Assembly (NCBI GenBank): GCA_022829145.1
Contig: CM040764.1
Span: 9,940,049-10,004,048 of the forward strand
DNA length: 64,000 nt
Direction: 5' to 3'
From: Albula goreensis
Lineage: Eukaryota; Chordata; Actinopteri; Albuliformes; Albulidae
Numbering within the stretch: the stretch's first letter is position 1; each line of letters opens with the position of its first letter. The position numbers were made by a program, and so were the translations under genes. Positions 60,674 through 64,000 of this stretch are shown in pieces. The notes beneath the pieces were generated by a model. That model was not told the origin of the DNA. It saw nothing but the letters and a program-made list of their open reading frames with translations, and made no database searches.

Positions 60674-62959
60674 CCCTCTCGCAGCCTGGCCCTGCCTGCT
60701 CCACTCTCCTCTCTCTTACCAGTTAAGCCTCCCTTATGTTACTGGAATGTGGTCATTTGGCCACAGTGACATGACAAGCTTTGGGAGAACAGAGTTATTG
60801 TTGGGACTGCACATGGTTTCATTATGTAAATCTTAAGGGTGCTGCTCATATGCCAAATAGGCTTACAGTATTTATACTGCATGTAAAATGTTACAGCCAC
60901 AATTTTGTAATTACATTGCTAGGGTACTTGACTAGTTCTTCACAAGCCCTGACAAAGATACTTGAGTGCTGAAACATTGGTCAATGTGAAGCATTTTTTT
61001 CAGTTTTTTTTGTAAACTCACTAGTTCTGACAAGTTTAAAAGGCCAGGTCAGCATTAGCACTTTAAATACCTCTGTATTTGAATTTTTGCCTGTAGTGCC
61101 AGAGCTGAACTGAGGTAAGTGGTCTTTGGTTGCTTTGCTTTTGGGTGCTTTCTTTAACCTGATGTAGTTCCTCAATCAGCTGCTGAAAAGGACTGGCCTT
61201 TGCCCCTTGTGTCCCCTTCATCACTGAAAGGTCATGTCTGCTTATTGATATCGTCCTTCTATGTACAGTGATTACAGGTGATGTCACTGACCCAGTTTAG
61301 TGGATTTGTTAGCACTCAGAGCATATTCCCCAGGATGAGGGTATGTGTGTTTTGTGATTGGACATGTTTGTGATGTCCCGTGTCTACTCCCGCCTCTGCA
61401 GGAAGTTCGCCCCGCGCTGCTCGGTGTGTAAGGAGCCCATCATGCCTGCACCAGGGCAGGAGGAGACTGTGCGCATCGTGGCGCTCGACCGGGACTTCCA
61501 CGTGCATTGTTATCGCTGTGAGGTCAGTGGGACAGCACGGAGTCATGTGACAGGGGCCAGGAGTCACATGACTTTTGCTCCAATTCTTTGGCACACCCTT
61601 TGTAACCCCATCTCAAGCACCCTGCTTTGTAAAGGGTGTTTGTGATCTAGAAAGACACTATGCAAAGTACATGTATTATTATTTATTTATTTGTTTTGTA
61701 ACTGATAAGTTCTACTGCTACTTCTACTAATGCTGGCACTGCTCTTGCAAACGGTCAGTCAAAGGATGGAGTCATGTGACAGTTTTCAGTAGTCACATGA
61801 CTTTGGGTACAATTGATTGGCACGCCCTTTATAACTCCATCTCAAACACTCTTATGACTGCAACTGCTACCTCTACTAATACTACTACTGCTGGTCTTAT
61901 AAACATGGTCAGTCAAAGCAGGCCTCAGTCCACAACTCAATTCGCTGCACATATTAGGAAAAAATATGACACCATTTAAAAAAAACACTACCATGTCCGT
62001 GGTGTCATGACATGATTAAGGTGTCCCAACACGCATGGATGGTAAAAAAGAATTAAGGGAAAAGCAGCAGTTGGCAGAACTGCAGTGTTATCATGTGTGA
62101 GATTTAACGACCTGCCATCCTATAGAGGGAGAGCTCTGCCCTGAGAGCTCAGCGCTGGGCTGGCTGACTCACGGAGCTGGACACACCCAGCTGATATGCA
62201 CTGACGGGCGTCAGAAAGCGGATGTCTCTGCTTTCCTGAGAAAATGCCACATTCCAGCCTCAGATGATACATACAATAAAAAGGAAAATGTACTGTAACA
62301 TAAGTCATATTACCACCTACACTTTTATTTGACCTAATAGATACACAGATGCAAGATTGAAATGCATGCTGTTTTGTGTACTCATGTCATGAGGCGAAAC
62401 CCCCACCCCCCAATAGAGTCACCTGACTGACATATTGTTTGTTTACTTCTTGCTCACTAATTAATTAACTAATCAATTTATGCTTCATTAATAATTAATT
62501 TCTGCTTTTTTCCATAAACCTGATAGTGGGGTGTAGTGGTTTAGGAGCTGGGTCTGTAACCATAATATCATGAATTAGAGTGGGGTGCTGCACTTGTACC
62601 TTTTTACCAAGGAGCTGAAGGAAGGAACAGCACTTTTCTTTCCGTCTAACAATAACACATGCCTGTGTTCATCGCCACGAATAAGCAGATCTGCTTCATG
62701 CTTCAGCAATGATAACAGATACTGCGGCCTTTGACCTCCGCTGTGTCCTGCTGCCCATACGTCCCTGTGAGACGTGCTGACTGAGTGGGACTGCTTGATG
62801 ACTGAATGTGATGCTGTGTGTGTCCTGCAGGACTGTGGCTCCCCGCTCTCCGAGGGGGACAACCAGGGCTGCTACCCTCTGGACGGCCACGTCCTCTGCA
62901 AGACCTGCAACACCATCCGCATCCAGGCTCTGACTGCCAAGGCCACCACTGACCTCTGA
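1..62959 (+). CDS. lpp: LPP, zyxin-family LIM-domain adaptor (3' part of the gene; eight exons)
   Basis: LPP is a scaffold of focal adhesions and cell-cell contacts that shuttles to the nucleus; known partners of the family include Ena/VASP, alpha-actinin and Scribble. The CDS is the join of 1-47, 3447-3569, 22419-23054, 37734-37839, 44165-44334, 60420-60598, 61402-61522 and 62831-62959. Every intron starts GT and ends AG, and the phases (0,0,0,1,0,2,0) keep one open frame to the TGA at 62957-62959. The product is about 502 residues plus the missing N-terminus (human LPP is 612 aa). Order: end of a PPPP stretch, a [17 protein letters not shown] segment typical of LPP, a Pro-rich linker, three LIM domains, and a C-terminal TDL. 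The linker sequence and [11 protein letters not shown] separate it from zyxin and TRIP6. The start codon and upstream exons lie outside the window. Whether the species has a second lpp copy cannot be told here. Confidence 0.97.
48..3446. other. LPP intron a (3.4 kb)
   Basis: It starts GTGAGG and ends CCTGTAG. It holds a short CTGT-type tract at about 1014-1045 and an AT-rich background. One stretch, about 2590-2880, looks regulatory: a TATAAATAG at 2694-2702 and an RFX-type X-box fused to a Grainyhead-type palindrome at 2777-2797. No coding exon or RNA gene was recognised; the open frames in it are short and unlike known proteins. Confidence 0.85.
2694..2797. promoter_or_regulatory. Candidate intronic regulatory element: TATA-like box plus X-box/Grainyhead composite
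   Basis: TATAAATAG is at 2694-2702. GTAACCATAGCAAC at 2777-2790 fits the RFX X-box pattern (GTNRCC, 2-nt gap, RGYAAC). It overlaps GCAACCGGTTGC at 2786-2797, a perfect 12-bp palindrome whose core AACCGGTT is the Grainyhead-like consensus. Motif matches are seen directly; function as an enhancer or internal promoter is inference. Confidence 0.35.
3447..3569 (+). CDS. lpp: LPP exon b: leucine-rich NES-like segment
   Basis: The acceptor is TCCCTCCTGTAG and the donor is CAG|GTACGG at 3570. The exon is 123 nt, 41 codons, phase 0 at both ends. It starts [14 protein letters not shown] and continues with [16 protein letters not shown] and [11 protein letters not shown], nearly identical to human LPP, where this leucine-rich stretch is reported as the nuclear export signal. 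Spacing of Leu/Ile residues supports an amphipathic helix. The exon is too short to be found without the splice sites, but similarity makes it certain. Confidence 0.97.
3602..3645. repeat. CA microsatellite just after exon b
   Basis: An interrupted (CA)n run, broken by CTCACGCT, begins about 35 bases after the exon b donor. It is likely length-polymorphic. No other role is visible. Confidence 0.9.
4512..5084. mobile_element. Non-autonomous hAT-like foldback transposon (MITE), 573 bp
   Basis: Both ends start CAGTGGTGGCTGGTGA when read inward, and the element is flanked by a perfect 8-bp target duplication GCACACAC at 4504-4511 and 5085-5092. An 8-bp duplication with CAG..CTG ends is typical of the hAT superfamily. 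The inverted arms are unusually long: 4512-4724 pairs, with mismatches and indels, with 4891-5084, leaving a centre of about 165 bp. The right arm has an internal direct duplication (27-bp core at 4918-4944 and 4950-4976, period 32). There is no transposase frame. A transcript would fold into a long hairpin. Confidence 0.85.
5280..5545 (+). mobile_element. Probable LINE (CR1/L2-like) 3' tail fragment
   Basis: The end of this stretch, GGGGCTGAACGGCCCCTTCT followed by ATCATTATGTATTGTTATGTTCTTA, resembles the 3' tail of CR1/L2-type retroposons common in fish (recognition from memory). It contains no reverse-transcriptase coding and its left border is uncertain. Confidence 0.4.
6183..6243. repeat. 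CA microsatellite (61 bp) bordering the minisatellite
   Basis: An uninterrupted (CA)n of about 30 units ends 48 bases before the first copy of the 40-bp minisatellite. The purine-pyrimidine alternation can form Z-DNA. Confidence 0.97.
6290..7024. repeat. 40-bp minisatellite, about 18 copies
   Basis: CACAGCCCGT recurs 18 times, at 6292, 6332, 6372, 6412, 6451, 6491, 6551, 6591 and then every 40 bases to 6991. One unit is 39 bp (before 6451) and one interval is 60 bp (6491-6551, a partial extra unit GTGTGGAAGCCGGCTGTGCC). Units differ mainly at GGAACG/GAAACG/GAAATG and TGTGTGT/TGTGCGT/TGTGGGT. GCCTGTG occurs twice per unit, a sign of an older sub-repeat. Near-identity of units indicates recent expansion. 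The unit lacks stops in the three + frames, so long cysteine-rich frames appear by chance; they are not a gene. Confidence 0.97.
8823..8960 (+). mobile_element. Old interspersed-repeat fragment (type uncertain)
   Basis: The stretch reading GCATTGCCAAACCTCCTCCT, then CGGGAACTGCTGGTTTTCA and CAATTGACCAATTAAG resembles a widespread fish repeat whose copies begin 'CCTCCTGGAG..GGGAACTGCTGGTTTTCA'. Recognition is from memory; ends and target duplications are not visible. Confidence 0.35.
12474..12510. repeat. TA microsatellite
   Basis: (TA)n of about 37 bp, interrupted once by CGGG, within intron b. Confidence 0.9.
12690..12842. repeat. Degenerate ~60-bp tandem repeat, 2-3 copies
   Basis: GTTTAATTGG recurs at 12697, 12759 and 12817 (spacings 62 and 58), in the last two copies preceded by CCAT. 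Each of the first two copies is followed by an AAGTAAACGTATGCC / AAGGAAACATATACC-like segment. Copies have diverged, so the repeat is old. Confidence 0.6.
19504..19760. promoter_or_regulatory. Orphan CpG-rich island in intron b
   Basis: I counted about 28 CpG dinucleotides in roughly 260 bp, far above the surrounding intron. It contains a perfect hairpin CGTGTCCG-CTCC-CGGACACG (19719-19738), running into a CACGTG E-box at 19735-19740, and a palindrome CTCATGATTCATGAG at 19546-19560. No splice donor with a coding frame was recognised. It could be an intragenic CpG island, enhancer or alternative promoter; this is inference from base composition only. Confidence 0.4.
20418..20475. repeat. Perfect 14-bp inverted repeat (hairpin)
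   Basis: TTATTGGGCAGAAT at 20418-20431 is the exact reverse complement of ATTCTGCCCAATAA at 20462-20475, with a 30-nt loop. The stem contains ATTGG/CCAAT. Function unknown. Confidence 0.7.
21288..21319. repeat. CCCT tetranucleotide microsatellite
   Basis: About 8 units of CCCT. The opposite strand reads (AGGG)n and fits a G-quadruplex pattern. Confidence 0.95.
21785..22068. mobile_element. Pogo/Tigger-like MITE, 284 bp, TA target duplication
   Basis: The left end reads CAGGTTAAACATCCCTAA and the right end, reverse-complemented, reads CAAATTGAGTATCCCTCATC; both are flanked by TA (21783-21784 and 22069-22070). The right end passes through ATTTCGGATGAGGGATACTC and TTCCAAAATCTGAAACAC, as in Tigger/pogo elements of the Tc1-mariner superfamily (from memory). 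The centre contains GTCCGACTTACGTCC. There is no transposase coding, so it is non-autonomous. It lies 350 bp upstream of exon c. Confidence 0.7.
22419..23054 (+). CDS. lpp: LPP exon c: proline-rich linker (212 codons)
   Basis: The acceptor is TTTCTTCCAG and the donor is AAG|GTACGC at 23055; length 636 nt, phase 0 at both ends. It begins [17 protein letters not shown]. Landmarks shared with human LPP are [48 protein letters not shown] and PKKTYITDP. Between them the sequence is Pro/Gln/Tyr/Gly-rich ([14 protein letters not shown] and similar), probably disordered, and diverged from mammals. The exon is strongly GC-rich, unlike the flanking introns. It carries an internal CAG|GTGAAG donor-like site at 22671-22679 that is in frame. 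The frame continues 28 codons into the intron, to a stop ending at 23138. Confidence 0.96.
24819..24922. repeat. 104-nt near-palindromic hairpin
   Basis: Arms 24819-24860 and 24881-24922 pair over about 42 positions with roughly 8 mismatches or wobbles and a 20-nt loop. The outer 11 bp (ATGAGGTGTCC / GGACACCTCAT) and an inner 11-bp block (GAATGTAAGGG) pair perfectly. Size and shape are in the range of a microRNA precursor, but the position beside a transposon-like stretch makes an element-derived foldback at least as likely. A 74-codon frame on the minus strand (24682-24906) runs through it; I do not recognise its product. Confidence 0.6.
24938..25613. mobile_element. Probable DNA-transposon remnant (676 bp)
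   Basis: TTATATCACGG at 24938-24948 and CCATGATATAA at 25603-25613 form a short inverted terminal pair with one mismatch. The right subterminal sequence (CCAATCAGAAATGCGTATTTTCC) resembles ends of fish non-autonomous DNA transposons. No convincing target duplication is visible, and there is no transposase frame, so the borders and family are uncertain. Confidence 0.35.
29205..29350 (+). mobile_element. Interspersed-repeat fragment beginning CAGTGGTTCTCAAC
   Basis: CAGTGGTTCTCAACATTGGT, then CCTGGGGACCCACCA and GGCTTTTATTCCAACCACAA, matches a repeat head very common in fish genomes (hAT-type terminus, from memory). No matching opposite end lies nearby, so this is a fragment. Confidence 0.5.
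34164..34280. repeat. 39-bp tandem repeat, three copies
   Basis: Units start at 34164, 34203 and 34242, each with ATTARCT.. followed by ..ATACAGCAG or a variant, CCCTT or a variant, and ..AGTTAGC. Copies differ at several bases, so it is moderately old. AATTAGCTAATTAGCT at the unit joint is homeodomain-site-like (TAATTA/TAATTAG). Confidence 0.85.
36941..36974. repeat. CA microsatellite
   Basis: (CA)n with one AAC interruption, about 34 bp. Confidence 0.95.
37734..37839 (+). CDS. lpp: LPP exon d: conserved pre-LIM helix
   Basis: The acceptor is CCTTTTTTTGCAG and the donor is TTTG|GTAAGA at 37840. The exon is 106 nt, 35 codons plus one base (phase 0 in, phase 1 out). It encodes [20 protein letters not shown] followed by [15 protein letters not shown], and the first base of a Gly completed by exon e. 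[16 protein letters not shown] matches human LPP and lies directly before LIM1; a similar leucine-containing helix precedes the LIM domains in zyxin. The frame stays open past the donor for 30 codons, with GC-rich sequence, to a TGA at 37929-37931. Confidence 0.96.
38008..38037. repeat. GA microsatellite
   Basis: (GA)15, 80 bases after the read-through stop of exon d. GAGA-type purine tract. Confidence 0.95.
38580..38910. promoter_or_regulatory. Intragenic CpG island in intron d
   Basis: I counted about 30 CpGs in the first 240 bp (38580-38820), with a GC-box-like GGGGCGGAGGGG at 38682-38693 and many GCG/CGC runs, between AT-rich flanks. CpG density of this kind marks unmethylated promoters or enhancers in fish as in mammals. 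No TATA box or coding first exon was recognised, so an alternative LIM-only LPP start is only a possibility. Confidence 0.4.
42199..42240. other. C-rich polypyrimidine tract, G-quadruplex-capable on minus strand
   Basis: Runs of CCCCC/CCCTCC repeat across 42 bases and end in CAG at 42240. The minus strand has more than four G-runs of 3-5 separated by 1-2 bases, a strong G4 pattern. The tract plus CAG also resembles a 3' splice site, but the following frame in LPP phase stops after four codons (TAG). Confidence 0.7.
44165..44334 (+). CDS. lpp: LPP exon e: LIM domain 1
   Basis: The acceptor is CCCACCCTCCGCAG and the donor is GTG|GTGAGT at 44335; 170 nt, phase 1 in, phase 0 out. With the G from exon d it reads [20 protein letters not shown], continuing to YCEPCYV. 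All eight zinc ligands are present in the pattern CX2C-X18-HX2C-X2-CX2C... with 17 residues before the final CX2C (CASC, HVDC, CTTC, CEPC). The whole LIM1 sits in this exon. LIM domains of the family direct focal-adhesion targeting. Only conservative changes from human LPP are seen. Confidence 0.97.
45468..45555. repeat. Uninterrupted CA microsatellite, 44 units
   Basis: A pure (AC)44, 88 bp, with no interruption, so probably highly polymorphic and Z-DNA-forming. The long Thr-His and Val-Cys frames over it are artefacts. Confidence 0.98.
47582..47772. promoter_or_regulatory. Cluster of TGACA/TGTCA palindromes
   Basis: GTGACATTAATATGTCAC (47582-47599) and CAGTGTCATTATGACACTG (47754-47772) are palindromes; the second overlaps ATGACAGTGTCAT. 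TGACA/TGTCA is the core of MEIS/TGIF-type (TALE) sites. Grouping of several copies in 190 bp suggests a regulatory block; function is inference. Confidence 0.3.
50679..50732. repeat. Perfect 18-bp inverted repeat with 18-nt loop
   Basis: CACACAGGGGTTGGAGCT at 50679-50696 is exactly reverse-complemented at 50715-50732. An uninterrupted 18-bp stem is unlikely by chance in this composition. No target duplication was seen around it, and pairing does not extend outward. Confidence 0.85.
51461..51600. repeat. 40-bp tandem repeat, 3.5 copies
   Basis: Units start at 51461, 51501, 51541 and 51581 (partial), with no indels. Shared parts are CTGGAACTATAGAA-like starts and GGTTAGCAT near the end. Divergence between copies is about 15-30 percent, older than the minisatellite at 6290. 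Confidence 0.9.
53265..53720. promoter_or_regulatory. CpG-rich stretch in intron e
   Basis: Dense CpG and G-rich sequence (GTGCCGCCGCAG, GGGGCGTGG and similar) stands out from the AT-rich flanks. It may be a further intragenic CpG island. Overlapping open frames on both strands follow from high GC and share no recognisable protein. Confidence 0.3.
55125..55253. repeat. Perfect 16-bp inverted repeat around a short spacer
   Basis: CATTCTTTGTTTTATA (55125-55140) is reverse-complemented at 55238-55253. Inside are a 12-bp palindrome TATTCATGAATA and a TCTCAC/GTGAGA stem. It could be a small foldback element or a structured RNA; no target duplication was identified. Confidence 0.6.
57009..57045 (+). 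other. G-rich purine tract with G-quadruplex pattern
   Basis: On the + strand, five runs of at least three G (GGG, GGG, GGGG, GGGGG, GGGGG) occur within 37 bases of almost pure purine. In the nascent LPP transcript this could form an RNA G4. Confidence 0.7.
60420..60598 (+). CDS. lpp: LPP exon f: LIM domain 2
   Basis: The acceptor is GTGTGTTCAG and the donor is CACAA|GTGAGC at 60599; 179 nt, phase 0 in, phase 2 out. It encodes [20 protein letters not shown] and continues to HCIEDFHK. Zinc ligands follow CX2C-X16-HX2C-X2-CX2C-X18-CX2D (CSVC, HPHC, CVVC, CIED); the last ligand is Asp, as in human LPP LIM2. [19 protein letters not shown] is identical to human. The exon is GC-rich. A CA tract starts 18 bases after the exon end. 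Confidence 0.97.
60599..61401. other. LPP intron f (803 bp)
   Basis: It starts GTGAGC and ends CGCCTCTGCAG. It contains the CA tract at 60617-60672; otherwise nothing recognisable. Confidence 0.9.
60617..60672. repeat. CA microsatellite right behind the exon f donor
   Basis: (CA)n of 56 bp with one CT interruption, starting 18 bases past the splice donor. CA repeats close to a donor can bind hnRNP L and alter splicing (known for other genes); here this is inference. Confidence 0.95.
61402..61522 (+). CDS. lpp: LPP exon g: first half of LIM domain 3
   Basis: The acceptor is CTCTGCAG and the donor is GAG|GTCAGT at 61523; 121 nt, phase 2 in, phase 0 out. It completes FHK and reads [20 protein letters not shown], ending HVHCYRCE. 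It supplies CX2C, 23 residues, HX2C and the first Cys of the next pair; the second zinc module is in exon h. The sequence is almost identical to human LPP, including the long [18 protein letters not shown] loop characteristic of zyxin-family LIM3. Confidence 0.97.
61522..61913. repeat. Direct duplication starting at the exon g donor
   Basis: Two units begin with GGTCAGT at 61522 and 61753, with a third GGTCAGT at 61907. Shared blocks are AGTCATGTGAC, GTCACATGACTTT, CCAATT..TTGGCAC..CCTTT..AAC.CCATCTCAA and CTACTAAT.CT..CACTGCT. Unit 1 carries about 80 extra bases (61622-61705), partly a retroposon-like tail (GGGTGTTTGTGATCTAGAAAGACACTATG, then TATTATTATTTATT). The first GGTCAGT contains the real donor, so the copy at 61753 is a decoy donor sequence in the intron. 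Confidence 0.8.
61541..61802. promoter_or_regulatory. Four TCATGTGA/TCACATGA E-boxes in two inverted pairs
   Basis: AGTCATGTGAC (61541-61551) faces GTCACATGACT (61563-61573), and the same pair recurs at 61770-61780 and 61792-61802, each pair with an 11-nt spacer. TCATGTGA is a known core for MITF/TFE-type bHLH-ZIP factors. Each pair is also an 11-bp perfect hairpin. Binding is inference. Confidence 0.4.
62524..62620 (+). mobile_element. Truncated tRNA-derived SINE fragment
   Basis: GTGGGGTGTAGTGGTTTAGG, then AGCTGGGTCTGTAACC and GCTGCACTTGTACCTTT.ACCAAGG, resembles a fish SINE whose consensus runs 'GTGTAGTGGTTAAGGAGCTGGGC..GTAACC..TTGTACCCTTGAGCAAGG' (from memory). The A-box-like region is degenerate and the 3' part is missing. 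Confidence 0.5.
62831..62959 (+). CDS. lpp: LPP exon h: end of LIM domain 3, PDZ ligand and stop
   Basis: The acceptor is GTGTCCTGCAG; 129 nt including TGA at 62957-62959. It reads [20 protein letters not shown] and continues [22 protein letters not shown] (written in two parts). It completes LIM3 (CX2C, then 20 residues and CX2C). The final TDL is a class I PDZ-binding motif; in LPP this C-terminus is known to bind Scribble. Length and ending agree with human LPP, so the C-terminus is intact. Confidence 0.97.
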   Translation, partial: DCGSPLSEGDNQGCYPLDGHVLCKTCNTIRIQALTAKATTDL

Positions 62960-63845
62960 GGGCCTAACGTCACACCCTCACTGCACTCCTGTAGCGCACG
63001 CGAACACACACACACACACGCAGTCATACACACGCACGCGCACATGTACCATAACCTTACCGCTACAGTCCCAACGTAACAAGTATACTGTTGTGTGCAT
63101 TTACGCTCACACACATACACACAGGTACTAATCAGACAACAAAAATGCACTCATACACACAAAGGACAAAATGTGCTTTCAATAGTGAGGGTTGTCTCAA
63201 TGTTAATAGCTCGACTCGACTACCTAGCATCTCCTTATTAGTCACTTCCTGTGCCACTGTTATAGTCCGCCGTGCCTATTGTAGTGAACTGTGCTCCAAA
63301 CGTCTTGGTAAACGTCTGGAGCCAAAATGGCTGCCTTCCTAACTGTATGTATAACATGCCAGCTTTTGGTGAAAGACCTGAGATTTTGTCCAATGGAATT
63401 CCAGATGCAACGCAGGCAATAGACTCCACCTGAAACAGGGAGTGACACTGAGGGCTCTGTTCAGTCTAACCACAGTGCAGTTTTCTGACCTCAACTGTTC
63501 ATGGGAAAATAATTCAGCCATTTATGTAAAATCTTACAACACGTGGGAGAAAATAAATTGGGAAAAAATGGCTGAAACGGTGTCTTTAAAAAGAAGAAAA
63601 CACATTTTGGTTAGATTGAAGTCAGGGTTTATTTTTTTTGTTTTTAGTTTGGTAGAAAAGGGACCCTGCACTTTGATTTTTCTGCTTAAAAAGTGCCTTT
63701 TTAAATAATTATTATCTTTATTATCAATGATATGTTTACTGTTTTCTTTATTTGGTTAAAATCACAAACTTCTTTTTATATTTATATGTATCTGTATAAT
63801 TGCTTCACACAAAGGGCTTTGAATAAAATTAAAAGAGATTTAGAG
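62960..63845 (+). other. LPP 3' UTR (approximate end)
   Basis: It starts after the TGA. AATAAA occurs at 63552-63557 and 63822-63827; the second is the better candidate for the long form, and the end at about 63845 is an estimate. The first 170 bases are rich in CA/CG dinucleotide runs. A GCACTTT heptamer at 63668-63674 matches the miR-17/20 family seed site. The last part is AT-rich. Confidence 0.6.
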
Positions 63846-64000
63846 TAATAATCAAACAAGGTACTTTCATCCCTGGCCATTTTTGTTAGATAGCCATTAT
63901 GCAGTTTCATCATATGAAAATGTATTAATAAGCATATATGAAATGAGAAAAATATCAGAATTATTATACAAATGATAAATATATATATATATTTAAATAT
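63846..64000. other. AT-rich sequence downstream of LPP
   Basis: Low-complexity AT-rich sequence ending in ATATATATATAT (63978-63990). No gene is visible before the window edge. Confidence 0.7.

Larger units (their letters stand above)
61523..62830. other. LPP intron g (1.3 kb)
   Basis: It starts GTCAGT and ends TGTCCTGCAG. It holds the direct duplication with four E-boxes and, at 62524-62620, a probable tRNA-derived SINE fragment. Nothing else is recognised. Confidence 0.9.

Overview
This is a 64 kb stretch of a vertebrate genome, most likely a ray-finned fish. It is almost entirely the 3' half of one gene on the + strand: LPP, the zyxin-family LIM protein (lipoma preferred partner). Eight coding exons can be placed from GT/AG splice sites, continuous reading phase and protein similarity: 1-47 (cut by the window edge), 3447-3569, 22419-23054, 37734-37839, 44165-44334, 60420-60598, 61402-61522 and 62831-62959. 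Joined, they give about 502 residues: the end of the N-terminal proline-rich part, a leucine-rich segment like the LPP nuclear export signal, a long Pro/Gln/Tyr-rich linker, three complete LIM zinc-finger domains and a C-terminal TDL PDZ ligand. The 3' UTR follows, with AATAAA signals at 63552 and 63822. Fish origin is inferred from the compact introns (0.8-19 kb, where mammalian LPP spans hundreds of kb), abundant CA microsatellites and fish-like repeat remnants. Species cannot be named.

Layout: 1-22418 holds the first partial exon, exon 2 and a 19 kb intron. That intron contains a 573-bp foldback transposon with a perfect 8-bp target duplication, a 40-bp minisatellite of about 18 copies, a small pogo/Tigger-like element with TA duplications and a CpG-rich island. 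22419-44164 holds the proline-rich exon, the short exon 4 and two introns with a 104-nt hairpin, a transposon-like segment, a 39-bp tandem repeat and a strong CpG island. 44165-62959 holds the three LIM domains and a 16 kb intron with a long CA tract, a perfect 18-bp inverted repeat and another 40-bp tandem repeat. The last intron has a young direct duplication that begins at the splice donor and carries four TCATGTGA/TCACATGA E-boxes.

I see no second protein-coding gene, no tRNA or rRNA gene, no CRISPR array and no intact transposase. Apart from the eight exons, the open reading frames look like chance or repeat-driven frames. The points most worth checking are the foldback element, the hairpin at 24819-24922, the E-box duplication after exon 7, the in-frame cryptic donor inside exon 3 and the orphan CpG islands.
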